A stretch of DNA of 64,000 nucleotides from Pseudomonas sp. JAI120 (GCF_014207255.1 NZ_JACHCZ010000003.1:306803-370802); one strand, 5' to 3'; numbered from the stretch's first letter, positions 51,937 to 60,584 are shown. The notes: a model not told the origin generated them from the sequence alone. A program made the numbers and translations.

Positions 51937-53085
51937 TTACGCAGGTTTCAGGCAGTAATGTTCGATCAGTTCCCGCAATAGACGCACTGTAGGCGTCAAG
52001 CGTGACATTTCGAGGTACTCGCCAGGTTGATGGGCACAGGCGATGTCGCCAGGCCCCAGCACCAGGGTTTCACAACCAAGGCGCTGAAGATAAGGCGCTT
52101 CGGTGCCGAACGCTACTGCTTCGGCACGATGACCGGTCAATCGTTCCGCGACCCGCACCAACTCGGCGTCTTCGGCCTGTTCGAACGGCGGCACGGCGGG
52201 GAATAACGGCGCGTAGTCGATCTTGACTTTATGGCGTTCGGCCAGCGGTTCGAGCTTTTGCCGGATAGCCGCACGCAGCACTTCGGGATCCATGCCCGGC
52301 AAGGGCCGCAGGTCGAATTCCAGGGAGCACTGGCCACAGATGCGGTTGGGGTTGTCGCCGCCATGGATACAGCCGAAGTTCATGGTCGGTTGCGGCACGC
52401 TGAATTGTGCATTGCGGTACTCGCGCTGCCAGGCCAGGCGCAGGCCGCGCAGCTCACCGATGGCGTCGTGCATGGCTTCCAGGGCGCTGTGGCCCAGGCT
52501 TGGATCCGACGAATGGCCACTTTGGCCGAGAATGTCGATGCGCTCCATCATCACGCCTTTATGCAGGCGGATCGGCTTGAGGCCGGTCGGTTCGCCGATC
52601 ACCGCCGCGCGGCCCAGCGGGCGCCCGGCTTCGGCCAATGCCCGGGCACCGGACATGGAGCTTTCTTCATCGCAGGTGGCGAGGATCAGCAACGGCTGCT
52701 TGAACGGCTGATCCAGCAGCGGCAACACCGCTTCAATCGCCAGCGCGAAAAAGCCCTTCATGTCGCAACTACCCAATCCTACCCAACGGCCGTCGACTTC
52801 CGTCAGCTTGAGCGGATCGGTCTTCCACAACGCCGCGTCATAAGGAACGGTATCGCTATGGCCGGCCAACACCAGACCGCCGGGGCCAGTGCCGAAACTG
52901 GCCAGCAGGTTGAATTTGCCGGGGCTGACGGACTGGATGTCGATGGAGAACCCCAGGTCGCCCAACCAACTGGCGAGCAGATCGATCACCGGGCGGTTAG
53001 TCTGGTCGAGAGACGCTTGGGTGCAACTGACCGAAGGCGCGGCAATCAGCGCGGCGAACTGCTCTTTCATGGACGGTAACGGCAT
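51937..53085 (-). CDS. argE: Acetylornithine deacetylase
   Basis: M20-family zinc hydrolase of 382 residues that releases ornithine from N-acetylornithine. Metal and catalytic residues are visible in LAGHSDTVPYD, GLGSCDMKGFFALA, ATCDEESSMSGARAL and the late CAHQPGEYLEM. Upstream of argA on the same strand and divergent from the CYTH/CHAD gene. Pseudomonads also have ArgJ, so ArgE may be a secondary route. Confidence 0.95.
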   Translation of the reverse strand: MPLPSMKEQFAALIAAPSVSCTQASLDQTNRPVIDLLASWLGDLGFSIDIQSVSPGKFNLLASFGTGPGGLVLAGHSDTVPYDAALWKTDPLKLTEVDGRWVGLGSCDMKGFFALAIEAVLPLLDQPFKQPLLILATCDEESSMSGARALAEAGRPLGRAAVIGEPTGLKPIRLHKGVMMERIDILGQSGHSSDPSLGHSALEAMHDAIGELRGLRLAWQREYRNAQFSVPQPTMNFGCIHGGDNPNRICGQCSLEFDLRPLPGMDPEVLRAAIRQKLEPLAERHKVKIDYAPLFPAVPPFEQAEDAELVRVAERLTGHRAEAVAFGTEAPYLQRLGCETLVLGPGDIACAHQPGEYLEMSRLTPTVRLLRELIEHYCLKPA

Positions 53086-53244
53086 GCGCGGTCTCCCTAC
53101 TTCCCGGACGAGCCCCCACTATAGAGCCATCTGCACGACACAATAAACCGTTGCGGCGCGTTGCCGGGCTCAGTCCTGTACACTGCACGACCTTGGCAGC
53201 CACTCTTTTTCCCGGCTGCGCTCCCGATCCTGGATTTTCCGGCC

Positions 53245-54612
53245 ATGCAGAAAGAAACCGAAATCAAGCTCCGCGTCAGCCGCGAAACACTCGCCGCGCT
53301 GCGTGAGCACCCGTTACTGAAAAAACGCAACAAAAGTGGCTGGGAACGCCGTGAGTTGATGAACCAGTACTTCGACACCCCCGAGCGCGACCTGGCCCAG
53401 GCCAAAGTCGCCCTGCGCCTGCGCAAGGACGGTGACGACATTATCCAGACCCTCAAGACCCGTGGCCAAAGCGTCGCCGGTTTGTCGGAACGCAACGAGT
53501 ACAACTGGGACCTGCCCAAAGCCAAGCTCGACGTAAAGAAACTCGACGGCGAGTGCTGGCCCGAGCAGCTGGCCGAGTTGGACAAAAAGACCCTCAAGCC
53601 GATCTTCACCACCGACTTCGTGCGCGAACGCGCCGAAATCGCTTGGGGCCGTGGCAAGGCCAAGGTGGTGATCGAAGCCGCCCTGGACCTGGGCCATGTG
53701 GTGGTCGGCAAGCAGAAAGAAGAAATCTGCGAGCTGGAACTGGAACTGCGCGAAGGCGAACCGGCTGCCCTGCTGGAGTTGGCCGCCGAGCTGGCCGCCA
53801 CCCTCGCACTGATGCCGTGTGACATCAGCAAGGCCGAGCGCGGCTACCGCCTGTACGACGCCAGCAGCTACTCCTTGAGCCTGCCGGCCCCGCAGATCCA
53901 CGCCGAAATGCCGCTGGACGACGCCTTCGCCGCAATCATGTGGCACCTGCTCGGCAGCAGCCAGCGCCTGGCCGAGCAATACCGCTTCAATGGCCACTGG
54001 CGTCTACTGCAGGACTGGGTCGACAACCTCGGCGAACTGCGCGCCCTGATCGGCAGCCTCGGCCAGGCCGCACCACGTCAATCCACCAGCGAACTGCGCA
54101 GCGCACTCGATGCACTGCTGGAAGACTGGCGCCCGCTGGTCCAGGCCGGTGACGACGACGAAGACATTCGCAAAGCCGCGCCCGAGCAATTCGCCGAAGA
54201 ATTGGATGACGTACGCTGGGGCTTGTTCTCGCTGAACACGTCGCGCTGGCTAATGGCCCGCACCTGGACCGCCGACCGCAACGTGCGCGGCAACCGCCAG
54301 GGCGCCGCGCAAATCACCAACTGGCTTCCGCGCCTGCTGGCTGACGATGCCGTCGCCCTGCAACTGCCGCGCTACCAGCAGCAACCGGAAGACCTGGCAG
54401 AGCAACTGCCGCGCATCGAACGCATCCAGGCCTGGCTGCACCATGCGCGTAACGTGGTGGATATTCCGGAACTGGATCGTTTGTACGGCGAGCTGAACAA
54501 GCTGGTGCAACTGGCCAACCAGCCGATCACCGATGAGTCGCTTGATGCGCGTATGCATCAGGCGATTGCGGTGTACCAGAACCGTGCCTGGAAGACCCTG
54601 CTGCGTTTGTAA
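53245..54612 (+). CDS. CYTH/CHAD-domain inorganic triphosphatase-like protein
   Basis: 455-residue protein. The N-terminal CYTH domain opens with ETEIKLRVS (the ExExK tunnel motif) and continues with basic/acidic strands (RLRKDGDDIIQTLKTRG, ELELELREGEP), which together bind triphosphate and metal. The C-terminal half is a helical CHAD domain rich in conserved Arg/His (HLLGSSQRLAEQYR, WLMARTW, WLHHARNVVDIPELDRLY), associated with polyphosphate binding. E. coli YgiF has this layout and hydrolyses tripolyphosphate. The start is at the CYTH motif. Confidence 0.88.
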   Translation: MQKETEIKLRVSRETLAALREHPLLKKRNKSGWERRELMNQYFDTPERDLAQAKVALRLRKDGDDIIQTLKTRGQSVAGLSERNEYNWDLPKAKLDVKKLDGECWPEQLAELDKKTLKPIFTTDFVRERAEIAWGRGKAKVVIEAALDLGHVVVGKQKEEICELELELREGEPAALLELAAELAATLALMPCDISKAERGYRLYDASSYSLSLPAPQIHAEMPLDDAFAAIMWHLLGSSQRLAEQYRFNGHWRLLQDWVDNLGELRALIGSLGQAAPRQSTSELRSALDALLEDWRPLVQAGDDDEDIRKAAPEQFAEELDDVRWGLFSLNTSRWLMARTWTADRNVRGNRQGAAQITNWLPRLLADDAVALQLPRYQQQPEDLAEQLPRIERIQAWLHHARNVVDIPELDRLYGELNKLVQLANQPITDESLDARMHQAIAVYQNRAWKTLLRL

Positions 54613-54618
54613 TATCGC

Positions 54619-54667
54619 CATCGGGGCAGTCGAATCGTCGCGGTACGACGATCCGACTGCCCCGATG
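54619..54667. repeat. REP-related long hairpin between convergent genes
   Basis: Arms of 22 bp (CATCGGGGCAGTCG-A-ATCGTCG and its inverse with one mismatch) enclose a five-base loop. The core CGAATCGTCG is the inverse of the CGACGATTCG found at 16497 and 25333. It lies between the CYTH/CHAD and Lrp genes and likely terminates both. Confidence 0.85.
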
Positions 54668-54674
54668 AGGCCGG

Positions 54675-55145
54675 TCAGCGCAATACTGGCAGGCTGGTGG
54701 TCGACTTGATCTCAGACAGCGCCACAATCGAGTTGACCTCCTGAATCCCCGGCACCATCGACAGCTTCTCGAAGAAAAACCGCTCGTACGCCTCAATGTC
54801 CGACGTCACGATGCGCAGCAGAAAATCCACCGCCCCCATCAGCACATAGCACTCCAAGACTTCGGGAAACCCACGAATCGCTTCGGTGAACTCGGTGAAG
54901 TTGGATCGGCCGTGGGCGTTGAGTTTGACCTCGGCGAAGATCTGCGTATTGAGGCCGATCTTCTTGCGATCCAACAGGGTGACCTGGCCGCGAATCACCC
55001 CTTCGTCCTTGAGCCGCTGGATGCGCCGCCAGCACGGCGACTGGGACAGGCCCACTTGCTCGGCGATCTGCGCGCTGGACAGCGAGGCGTCCTCTTGCAA
55101 CAGGGCCAGGATGCGGCGGTCATAGGCGTCCAACTCGCTGTGCAT
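54675..55145 (-). CDS. Lrp/AsnC-family transcriptional regulator
   Basis: 156-residue regulator with an N-terminal helix-turn-helix (DRRILALLQEDASLSSAQIAEQVGLSQSPCWRRIQRL) and a C-terminal RAM/ACT-like effector domain (VLMGAVDFLLRIVTSDIEAYERFF). It probably binds an amino acid. It is divergent from the small ACT-like protein gene; the 127-bp gap between them is AT-rich, as preferred by Lrp proteins. The regulon is unknown. Confidence 0.9.
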   Translation of the reverse strand: MHSELDAYDRRILALLQEDASLSSAQIAEQVGLSQSPCWRRIQRLKDEGVIRGQVTLLDRKKIGLNTQIFAEVKLNAHGRSNFTEFTEAIRGFPEVLECYVLMGAVDFLLRIVTSDIEAYERFFFEKLSMVPGIQEVNSIVALSEIKSTTSLPVLR

Positions 55146-55245
55146 AGAAATACCTTTAATTCTGGCTATTCTGAATTGATTGATTCGATTAATCGCAAAT
55201 CAGGCTCATCTTAGATAAGAAATCTCCCGAGGCGAATGTAAAAAT

Positions 55246-55267
55246 TTCTCCAGTCGAATCTGGAGAA
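55246..55267 (+). promoter_or_regulatory. Perfect dyad that includes the ribosome binding site of the next gene
   Basis: TTCTCCAG-TCGAAT-CTGGAGAA: 8-bp arms, six-base loop. The right arm contains GGAGAA, the ribosome site seven bases before the ATG at 55273. The left arm is a perfect anti-Shine-Dalgarno. In RNA it would fold into a hairpin hiding the start region. In DNA it could be an operator for the divergent Lrp regulator. Confidence 0.6.
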
Positions 55268-55272
55268 TCAGC

Positions 55273-55611
55273 ATGCATGTCGTCGAAACCACCCACCCCC
55301 TGACCCGCGTCGATGTGTGGGCCGCCAACAGCGCCCATTGCCGAGCGCATTACCAGATCCTCGCCGAAGCGGAGCCCGATGTGTTGTGTCGGGTACTCAA
55401 CTATTTTGCGTTGCAGTTCTTAACACCGAGCCAGGTCACCGTGAGCCGCCAAGAAGACCTGCTGAACATCGATATCGTGATGGAAAGCCTGAGCTGGCAT
55501 CGCGCCCAAGTGATCGGTGAAAAGATTCGAAACCTGATCAGCGTGTGCACGCTGCACGTGTGGCCGGTTGATTCCGTAGGGCCCGCAGCAGTGGCGGCAG
55601 CAGCTCAGTAA
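55273..55611 (+). CDS. Small conserved-type protein with ACT-like pattern
   Basis: 112 residues, no signal peptide or membrane segment. The central part (EPDVLCRVLNYFALQFLTPSQVTVSRQEDLLNIDIVMESL, then VIGEKIRNLISVCTLHVW) has the beta-alpha-beta-beta-alpha-beta rhythm of ACT domains such as acetolactate synthase small subunits. The fold is an inference and no ligand residues can be named. Divergent from an Lrp-type regulator, so it may take part in amino-acid control or be its target. The C-terminal alanine run is variable-looking. Confidence 0.7.
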   Translation: MHVVETTHPLTRVDVWAANSAHCRAHYQILAEAEPDVLCRVLNYFALQFLTPSQVTVSRQEDLLNIDIVMESLSWHRAQVIGEKIRNLISVCTLHVWPVDSVGPAAVAAAAQ

Positions 55612-55694
55612 AGGCCTGCAACATACGCTGGGAGGAGGATCTTCGAGGGCCGGCTAGCCTGAAGTTTCGTCCGAGGCTACCCAGGAAAACCTTC

Positions 55695-57374
55695 ATGTCT
55701 GTTGATCACCGATTGGAGCTGCATCAGTTGCTCCCGGCCTTGGTCGAGGGCGGCTTGATCACTGCCGACATCGCGCAGCGCTTATCGGCGCTGCCAGGCG
55801 GTAACGCCCAGCACCCGCTGGAGTGTATCGCCGCCTATGGGCCGGCACTGGAAACCCTGACCCAGTGGCTTGCCCAGCATGCCGGGCAACCTTATTGGCG
55901 TATCGACCCACTGCAAATCGATGTCGCGGCGGTGGTGCAGCTGATGTCCCAGGCGTTTGCCCAGCGCCACAGCATCCTTGCAGTGGCCGTGGACGCGCAG
56001 ACCGTCACCGTTGCCAGCGCCCAGCCCCATGTCACCAGCTGGGAGTCGGGACTGGCACAGGTACTCAAACGCTCGATCAAGCGCGTGGTTGCCAACCCCC
56101 AGGACATTCAGCGTTGTATCAGCGAGTTTTACCGGTTGGCGAAGTCCGTCAGCGGGGCGGATCAAAAGGTCGCGGCGCCTGGCAACTTCGAGTTGCTCAA
56201 CCTCGGCGCCGGTGACCAGGAGCCGGATGCCAACGACGCGCATATCGTCAATATCGTCGATTGGCTGTTGCAGTACGCCTTTGCCCAGCGGGCCAGTGAT
56301 ATTCATATCGAGCCGTGCCGTGAACAGGGCCGCATGCGCTTTCGCATTGATGGGCTGTTGCACGACGTCTATCAATTTCCACCCCAGGTGACGATGGCGG
56401 TGGTCAGCCGCCTGAAAAGCCTGGGCCGCATGAACGTGGCGGAAAAACGCAAACCCCAGGACGGCCGGATCAAGACCAAAAGCCCCACAGGCGCAGAAAT
56501 CGAGTTGCGCCTGTCGACCTTGCCCACCGCCTTTGGCGAAAAACTGGTGATGCGGATTTTCGATCCGCAGGTGCTGCTCAAGGACTTCGACAAGCTCGGT
56601 TTGTCCGCTGAGGACCAGCAGCGATGGCACGCCATGACCCGCCAGGCCAACGGCATCATCCTGGTCACGGGCCCTACCGGTTCAGGCAAGACCAGTACCC
56701 TCTACACCACGCTCAAGCAACTGGCGTCCCGAGAAATCAACCTCTGCACCGTGGAAGACCCGATCGAGATGGTCGAGCCGGCCTTTAACCAGATGCAGGT
56801 GCAGCACAACATCGACCTGACGTTCGCCAGCGGCATCCGAGCCCTGCTACGCCAGGACCCGGACATCATCATGATCGGCGAAATCCGCGACCAGGAAACC
56901 GCCGAAATGGCGATCCAGGCCGCACTGACCGGACATTTGGTGCTCTCGACGCTGCACACCAACGATGCGCCCAGCGCCATCAGCCGCTTGCAGGAACTGG
57001 GTATTGCTCATTATTTGATCAAGGCCACATTATTGGGGGTAATGGCGCAGCGCCTGGTGCGGCTGCTGTGCCCTCATTGCAAGCGGGCGGTAGGCGATGT
57101 CCACGAGGCGGTGGGATGTGCGGAATGTCGAAACAGCGGATTTCAGGGGCGTGCAGGGGTCTACGAGATCATGGTGTTGAATGAATCGCTTCGTGCGCTG
57201 ATCACCCCAGGCACCGACGTGCAGTCCCTGCGCAGAGAGGCGGTTGCGCAAGGCATGTGCAGCCTGCGCCTGGCCGGTATGGGAAAAGTAAAGGCGGGGC
57301 TGACCACGATGGCCGAGGTGTTGCGCGTGACACCTGGGGATTCGGTAACAAATGCTTTGATTACCGCGGGCTGA
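55695..57374 (+). CDS. GspE/PulE-family secretion or pilus ATPase (orphan)
   Basis: 559-residue AAA-like motor. The N-terminal domain (~1-150) resembles GspEN. The core has Walker A GPTGSGKTS (~326), Asp box TVEDPIEM, Walker B IMIGEIRDQETAE and a His box LVLSTLHTNDAPSAI. A C-terminal four-cysteine zinc motif is present (CPHC ... CAEC, ~458) but the two pairs are only 12 residues apart, shorter than usual for GspE. No other secretion or pilus gene is nearby, so partners must be encoded elsewhere or the gene is a relic. Confidence 0.88.
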   Translation: MSVDHRLELHQLLPALVEGGLITADIAQRLSALPGGNAQHPLECIAAYGPALETLTQWLAQHAGQPYWRIDPLQIDVAAVVQLMSQAFAQRHSILAVAVDAQTVTVASAQPHVTSWESGLAQVLKRSIKRVVANPQDIQRCISEFYRLAKSVSGADQKVAAPGNFELLNLGAGDQEPDANDAHIVNIVDWLLQYAFAQRASDIHIEPCREQGRMRFRIDGLLHDVYQFPPQVTMAVVSRLKSLGRMNVAEKRKPQDGRIKTKSPTGAEIELRLSTLPTAFGEKLVMRIFDPQVLLKDFDKLGLSAEDQQRWHAMTRQANGIILVTGPTGSGKTSTLYTTLKQLASREINLCTVEDPIEMVEPAFNQMQVQHNIDLTFASGIRALLRQDPDIIMIGEIRDQETAEMAIQAALTGHLVLSTLHTNDAPSAISRLQELGIAHYLIKATLLGVMAQRLVRLLCPHCKRAVGDVHEAVGCAECRNSGFQGRAGVYEIMVLNESLRALITPGTDVQSLRREAVAQGMCSLRLAGMGKVKAGLTTMAEVLRVTPGDSVTNALITAG

Positions 57375-57451
57375 AACCGTTCTTATCGGTGACAAGACCG
57401 TTACAATCGGCCGAACGTCGTTTAACTGACACCATCAGATAGGGAATCGCT

Positions 57452-58372
57452 ATGCAGATCGGAACCGTACTGCTTCTTTTCGTGGGTTTGGCCATTGCCA
57501 TCCTGTTCATGGGCTTCAAGGTGGTACCCCAGGGCTATCAGTGGACCGTCGAGCGCTTCGGCCGTTACACCAACACCCTCAAGCCGGGTCTCAACATCAT
57601 CATCCCGGTCATGGACCGCATCGGCCGCAAGATCAACGTGATGGAAAGCGTGCTGGATATTCCGCCCCAGGAAGTCATCACCGCCGACAACGCCACCGTG
57701 CAGATCGATGCCGTGTGCTTCTTCCAGGTGGTCAATACCGCCCAGGCCGCCTACGAGGTCAACAACCTCGAACACGCTATCCGCAACCTGCTGCAAACCA
57801 ATATCCGCACGGTGCTCGGCTCCATGGAGCTGGATGCCATGCTCAGCCAGCGGGACGGCATCAACGAAAAACTGCTGCGCACTGTCGATGAAGCCACGGC
57901 GCCGTGGGGCATCAAGATCACCCGGATCGAAATCAAGGACATCAGCCCGCCCGCCGACCTGATGGCCGCCATGTCCGGCCAGATGAAAGCCGAGCGGATC
58001 AAGCGCGCACAGATCCTGGAAGCCGAAGGCCTGCGGGCATCGGCGATCCTGACTGCCGAAGGCAAGAAGCAGGCACAGATTCTTGAAGCCGAAGGTGGAC
58101 GCCAGGCCGCGTTCCTGGAGTCTGAAGCCCGTGAGCGCCAGGCAGAGGCAGAGGCCCGCGCGACCCAGGTGGTTTCCGAAGCGATCGCCACCGGCAACGT
58201 GCAGGCCATCAACTACTTCGTCGCGCAGAAATACATCGATGCCCTCGGCAAGCTGGCATCGGCCAATAACAGCAAAGTGATCCTGATGCCGCTGGAAGCC
58301 AGCCAGGTGATCGGCGCTGTCGGCGGCATTGGCGAAATCGTCAAGGCGACCTTCGACAACAAGAAAGCCTGA
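57452..58372 (+). CDS. SPFH/Band 7 (stomatin/QmcA-like) membrane protein
   Basis: 306-residue protein with one N-terminal membrane helix (VLLLFVGLAIAILFMGF), the SPFH core (GYQWTVERFGRYTNTLKPGLNIIIPVMD, VDAVCFFQVV), and a heptad-like Ala/Glu-rich coiled coil (ILEAEGLRASAILTAEGKKQAQ). It organises membrane microdomains and often controls proteases. It lies ten bases from the NfeD gene; the pair is a conserved bacterial module. Confidence 0.93.
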   Translation: MQIGTVLLLFVGLAIAILFMGFKVVPQGYQWTVERFGRYTNTLKPGLNIIIPVMDRIGRKINVMESVLDIPPQEVITADNATVQIDAVCFFQVVNTAQAAYEVNNLEHAIRNLLQTNIRTVLGSMELDAMLSQRDGINEKLLRTVDEATAPWGIKITRIEIKDISPPADLMAAMSGQMKAERIKRAQILEAEGLRASAILTAEGKKQAQILEAEGGRQAAFLESEARERQAEAEARATQVVSEAIATGNVQAINYFVAQKYIDALGKLASANNSKVILMPLEASQVIGAVGGIGEIVKATFDNKKA

Positions 58373-58382
58373 GGCGATCGAC

Positions 58383-58829
58383 ATGTGGGATTTCCTGCAG
58401 CATCTTTCGTTCTGGGACTGGCTCGCGCTGGGTACGGTGCTATTGATTCTTGAGGTATTCGGCGCCGGTGGTTACCTGCTGTGGATGGGTATAGCTGCGG
58501 CAGCCGTGGGCGTGATCAAGTTTCTGGTGCCGCCGCTCGGGTTGGAGTGGCAACTGTTGCTGTTCGCTGTGCTGTCGATCCTGACGGCGGTGTACTGGTG
58601 GAAACGCCAGCGCAGCAGTGCCAAAGCCAGTGACCAACCGGGGCTCAACGAACGTGGCTCGGAGCTGGTCGGCCGCGTCTTCGTGGTGCATCAGGCGATT
58701 GTGGATGGCCGGGGCAAGGTGAAAGTCGGTGATGGCGTATGGATGGTGACCGGTCCTGACACCCCTGTAGGCGCTCAAGTGCGTGTGGTAGGCCTGGATG
58801 GCGTCATTTTAAAGGTAGAAACTGTTTAG
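58383..58829 (+). CDS. NfeD-family membrane protein
   Basis: 148-residue partner of the SPFH protein. Three membrane helices in the first ~75 residues (WLALGTVLLILEVFGAGGYLLWMGIAAAAVGVIKFL) are followed by an OB-fold domain (GRVFVVHQAIVDGRGKVKVGDGVWMV). This is the short NfeD form without a protease domain. The start MWDFLQHLSF follows the SPFH stop by ten bases. Confidence 0.92.
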   Translation: MWDFLQHLSFWDWLALGTVLLILEVFGAGGYLLWMGIAAAAVGVIKFLVPPLGLEWQLLLFAVLSILTAVYWWKRQRSSAKASDQPGLNERGSELVGRVFVVHQAIVDGRGKVKVGDGVWMVTGPDTPVGAQVRVVGLDGVILKVETV

Positions 58830-58898
58830 TCAGGGATGGAACTCGGTTGGGCTAACTACAATCAAACGGTACAGATCACCCACCCGGAGTCACCCATC

Positions 58899-59213
58899 AT
58901 GCGTCTTAAATATGCTGTCGCAACCCTCGCTGTGCTTTCCCTTCCTGTCGGTTCAGCCATGGCCGATAGTTTCTGGCGCAATGTCATTTCGTCGGGCGCC
59001 ACTACCGGCTCGACGTACCTGACCTTCAAGGACCACAAGCTGGTGGTTGCCGCACAAGACGACGCAGGCAGCTTTGTTGCCAGCGACGGCGGCATCCGCG
59101 GACCGTACCTGGAAGCCGCCATGCAGAAAGTCCGCGCCGATAACCCTGGCCTGCAGGCCACGGATATGGAACTGGCCAACGCCATCCTCGCGAAGAACGC
59201 TGTTACCGAGTGA
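58899..59213 (+). CDS. DUF2388 secreted protein
   Basis: 104-residue protein with signal peptide (LKYAVATLAVLSLPVGSAMA) and the DUF2388 core DSFWRNVISSGATTGSTYLTFKD. It probably stays in the periplasm; role unknown. The family is typical of pseudomonads. The start was set at the signal peptide methionine; an upstream in-frame ATG gives a leader without signal features. Its own terminator follows. Confidence 0.85.
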   Translation: MRLKYAVATLAVLSLPVGSAMADSFWRNVISSGATTGSTYLTFKDHKLVVAAQDDAGSFVASDGGIRGPYLEAAMQKVRADNPGLQATDMELANAILAKNAVTE

Positions 59214-59229
59214 TTCCCGCACGCTGAAG

Positions 59230-59257
59230 AATGCCGCTTTTGAAGCGGCATTTTTTT
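59230..59257 (+). terminator. Intrinsic terminator of the DUF2388 gene
   Basis: AATGCCGCTT, loop TTG, AAGCGGCATT and a seven-T tract. A standard Rho-independent terminator. Confidence 0.95.
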
Positions 59258-59376
59258 GCCCGCAATGTGACGATTCATTCACAGGCGACAGGCTATATTC
59301 AGTCTTACCGTGCCACCATGCTGGTACTGAATCCTCGCTTACTCATCGCCAATCTGAAACGGACTCCTTCGTCGTT

Positions 59377-60519
59377 ATGAGCCAACAGCCCTTTCTGCCG
59401 TTCTCCAAACCTACCATCGATGAAGCCACCATCTCGGCGGTCGGCGATGTACTGCGCTCGGGATGGATCACCAGTGGGCCGAAAGTGCAGGCTTTCGAGG
59501 CGCAACTGTCGGAATACTTTGGCGGCCGGCCGGTGCGCACGTTCAACTCTGGCACCTGCACCATGGAAATCGCCTTGCGTATCGCCGGTATCGGGCCTGG
59601 GGATGAAGTCATCACCACACCGATCTCCTGGGTGGCCACGGCCAACGTGATTCTGGAGGTGGGGGCCACACCGGTGTTCGCTGATATCGATCCGATCACG
59701 CGCAATATCGACCTGGCCCAGGTGGAAGCCGCAATCACCCCGCGCACCAAGGCGATCATCCCGGTGTACCTGGCCGGCCTGCCCCTGGACATGCCGATGC
59801 TGTACGCACTGGCCAACAAGTACAACCTGCGCATCGTCGAAGACGCCGCCCAGGCCCTGGGCTCCAGCTGGGATGGCGAACGCATCGGCGCTACCGGGGA
59901 CTTTGTATCGTTCAGCTTCCAGGCCAACAAGAACATCACCTCTTCCGAGGGCGGCTGCCTGGTGTTGAACAATGCCGAAGAAGCCCGCCTGGCAGAAAAA
60001 TACCGCCTGCAGGGCGTCACCCGTACCGGCTTCGACGGCCTCGACGTGGATGTACTGGGCGGCAAGTTCAACATGACCGACATCGCCGCCGCCATCGGCC
60101 TGGGGCAGTTTGCCCACATCGAGAAGATCACCGCCCATCGCCAGCACCTGGCACAGCACTACTTCAAATGTTTCGGCGATGATTTCGAGGAAAAGTACGG
60201 CGCGCAACTGCCGCCGGCCGACTTCGAAAACAGCAACTGGCACCTGTTCCAGTTAGTGCTGCCGGAGCGCCAGGACGGCCTGCCCGCCCGCGCGACCTTC
60301 ATGGAGAAAATGCAGGCACAGGGTGTTGGCATTGGCTATCACTACCCGCCTATTCACCTGCTGAGCCTTTATCGGGCACAGGGATTCAAGGAAGGTATGT
60401 TCCCGGTAGCGGAAAAGGTTGGACGTTTGATCGTGTCGTTGCCGATGTTTACGGCAATGACAGAGGCAGATGTGGAGCGGTCGGTGGCGGCGGTAAAGGC
60501 AGTCCTGAAAGCGAACTGA
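59377..60519 (+). CDS. DegT/DnrJ/EryC1/StrS-family aminotransferase
   Basis: 380-residue PLP enzyme of the sugar-aminotransferase group (ArnB, PseC and similar). The Schiff-base lysine lies in FQANKNITSSEGG (~185), preceded by VEDAAQALGSSWDGERIG. GGKFNMTDIAAAIGLGQ and GIGYHYPPIHLL form the nucleotide-sugar side. It aminates a keto-sugar nucleotide in most relatives. No sugar biosynthesis or glycosyltransferase gene is nearby, so the product (4-amino-arabinose, O-antigen or other) is open. The start MSQQPFLPFSKPT matches the family. Confidence 0.88.
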   Translation: MSQQPFLPFSKPTIDEATISAVGDVLRSGWITSGPKVQAFEAQLSEYFGGRPVRTFNSGTCTMEIALRIAGIGPGDEVITTPISWVATANVILEVGATPVFADIDPITRNIDLAQVEAAITPRTKAIIPVYLAGLPLDMPMLYALANKYNLRIVEDAAQALGSSWDGERIGATGDFVSFSFQANKNITSSEGGCLVLNNAEEARLAEKYRLQGVTRTGFDGLDVDVLGGKFNMTDIAAAIGLGQFAHIEKITAHRQHLAQHYFKCFGDDFEEKYGAQLPPADFENSNWHLFQLVLPERQDGLPARATFMEKMQAQGVGIGYHYPPIHLLSLYRAQGFKEGMFPVAEKVGRLIVSLPMFTAMTEADVERSVAAVKAVLKAN

Positions 60520-60544
60520 ACACTCACGGCTCCCGACGATTGAA

Positions 60545-60572
60545 TGTGGGAGGGAGCTTGCTCCCTCCCACA
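60545..60572. repeat. Perfect short REP palindrome
   Basis: TGTGGGAGGGAGC and GCTCCCTCCCACA, 13-bp perfect arms with a two-base centre, between convergent degT-type and gcvH genes. It likely works as a bidirectional terminator. Confidence 0.88.
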
Positions 60573-60584
60573 GGGGTCTTGCGG

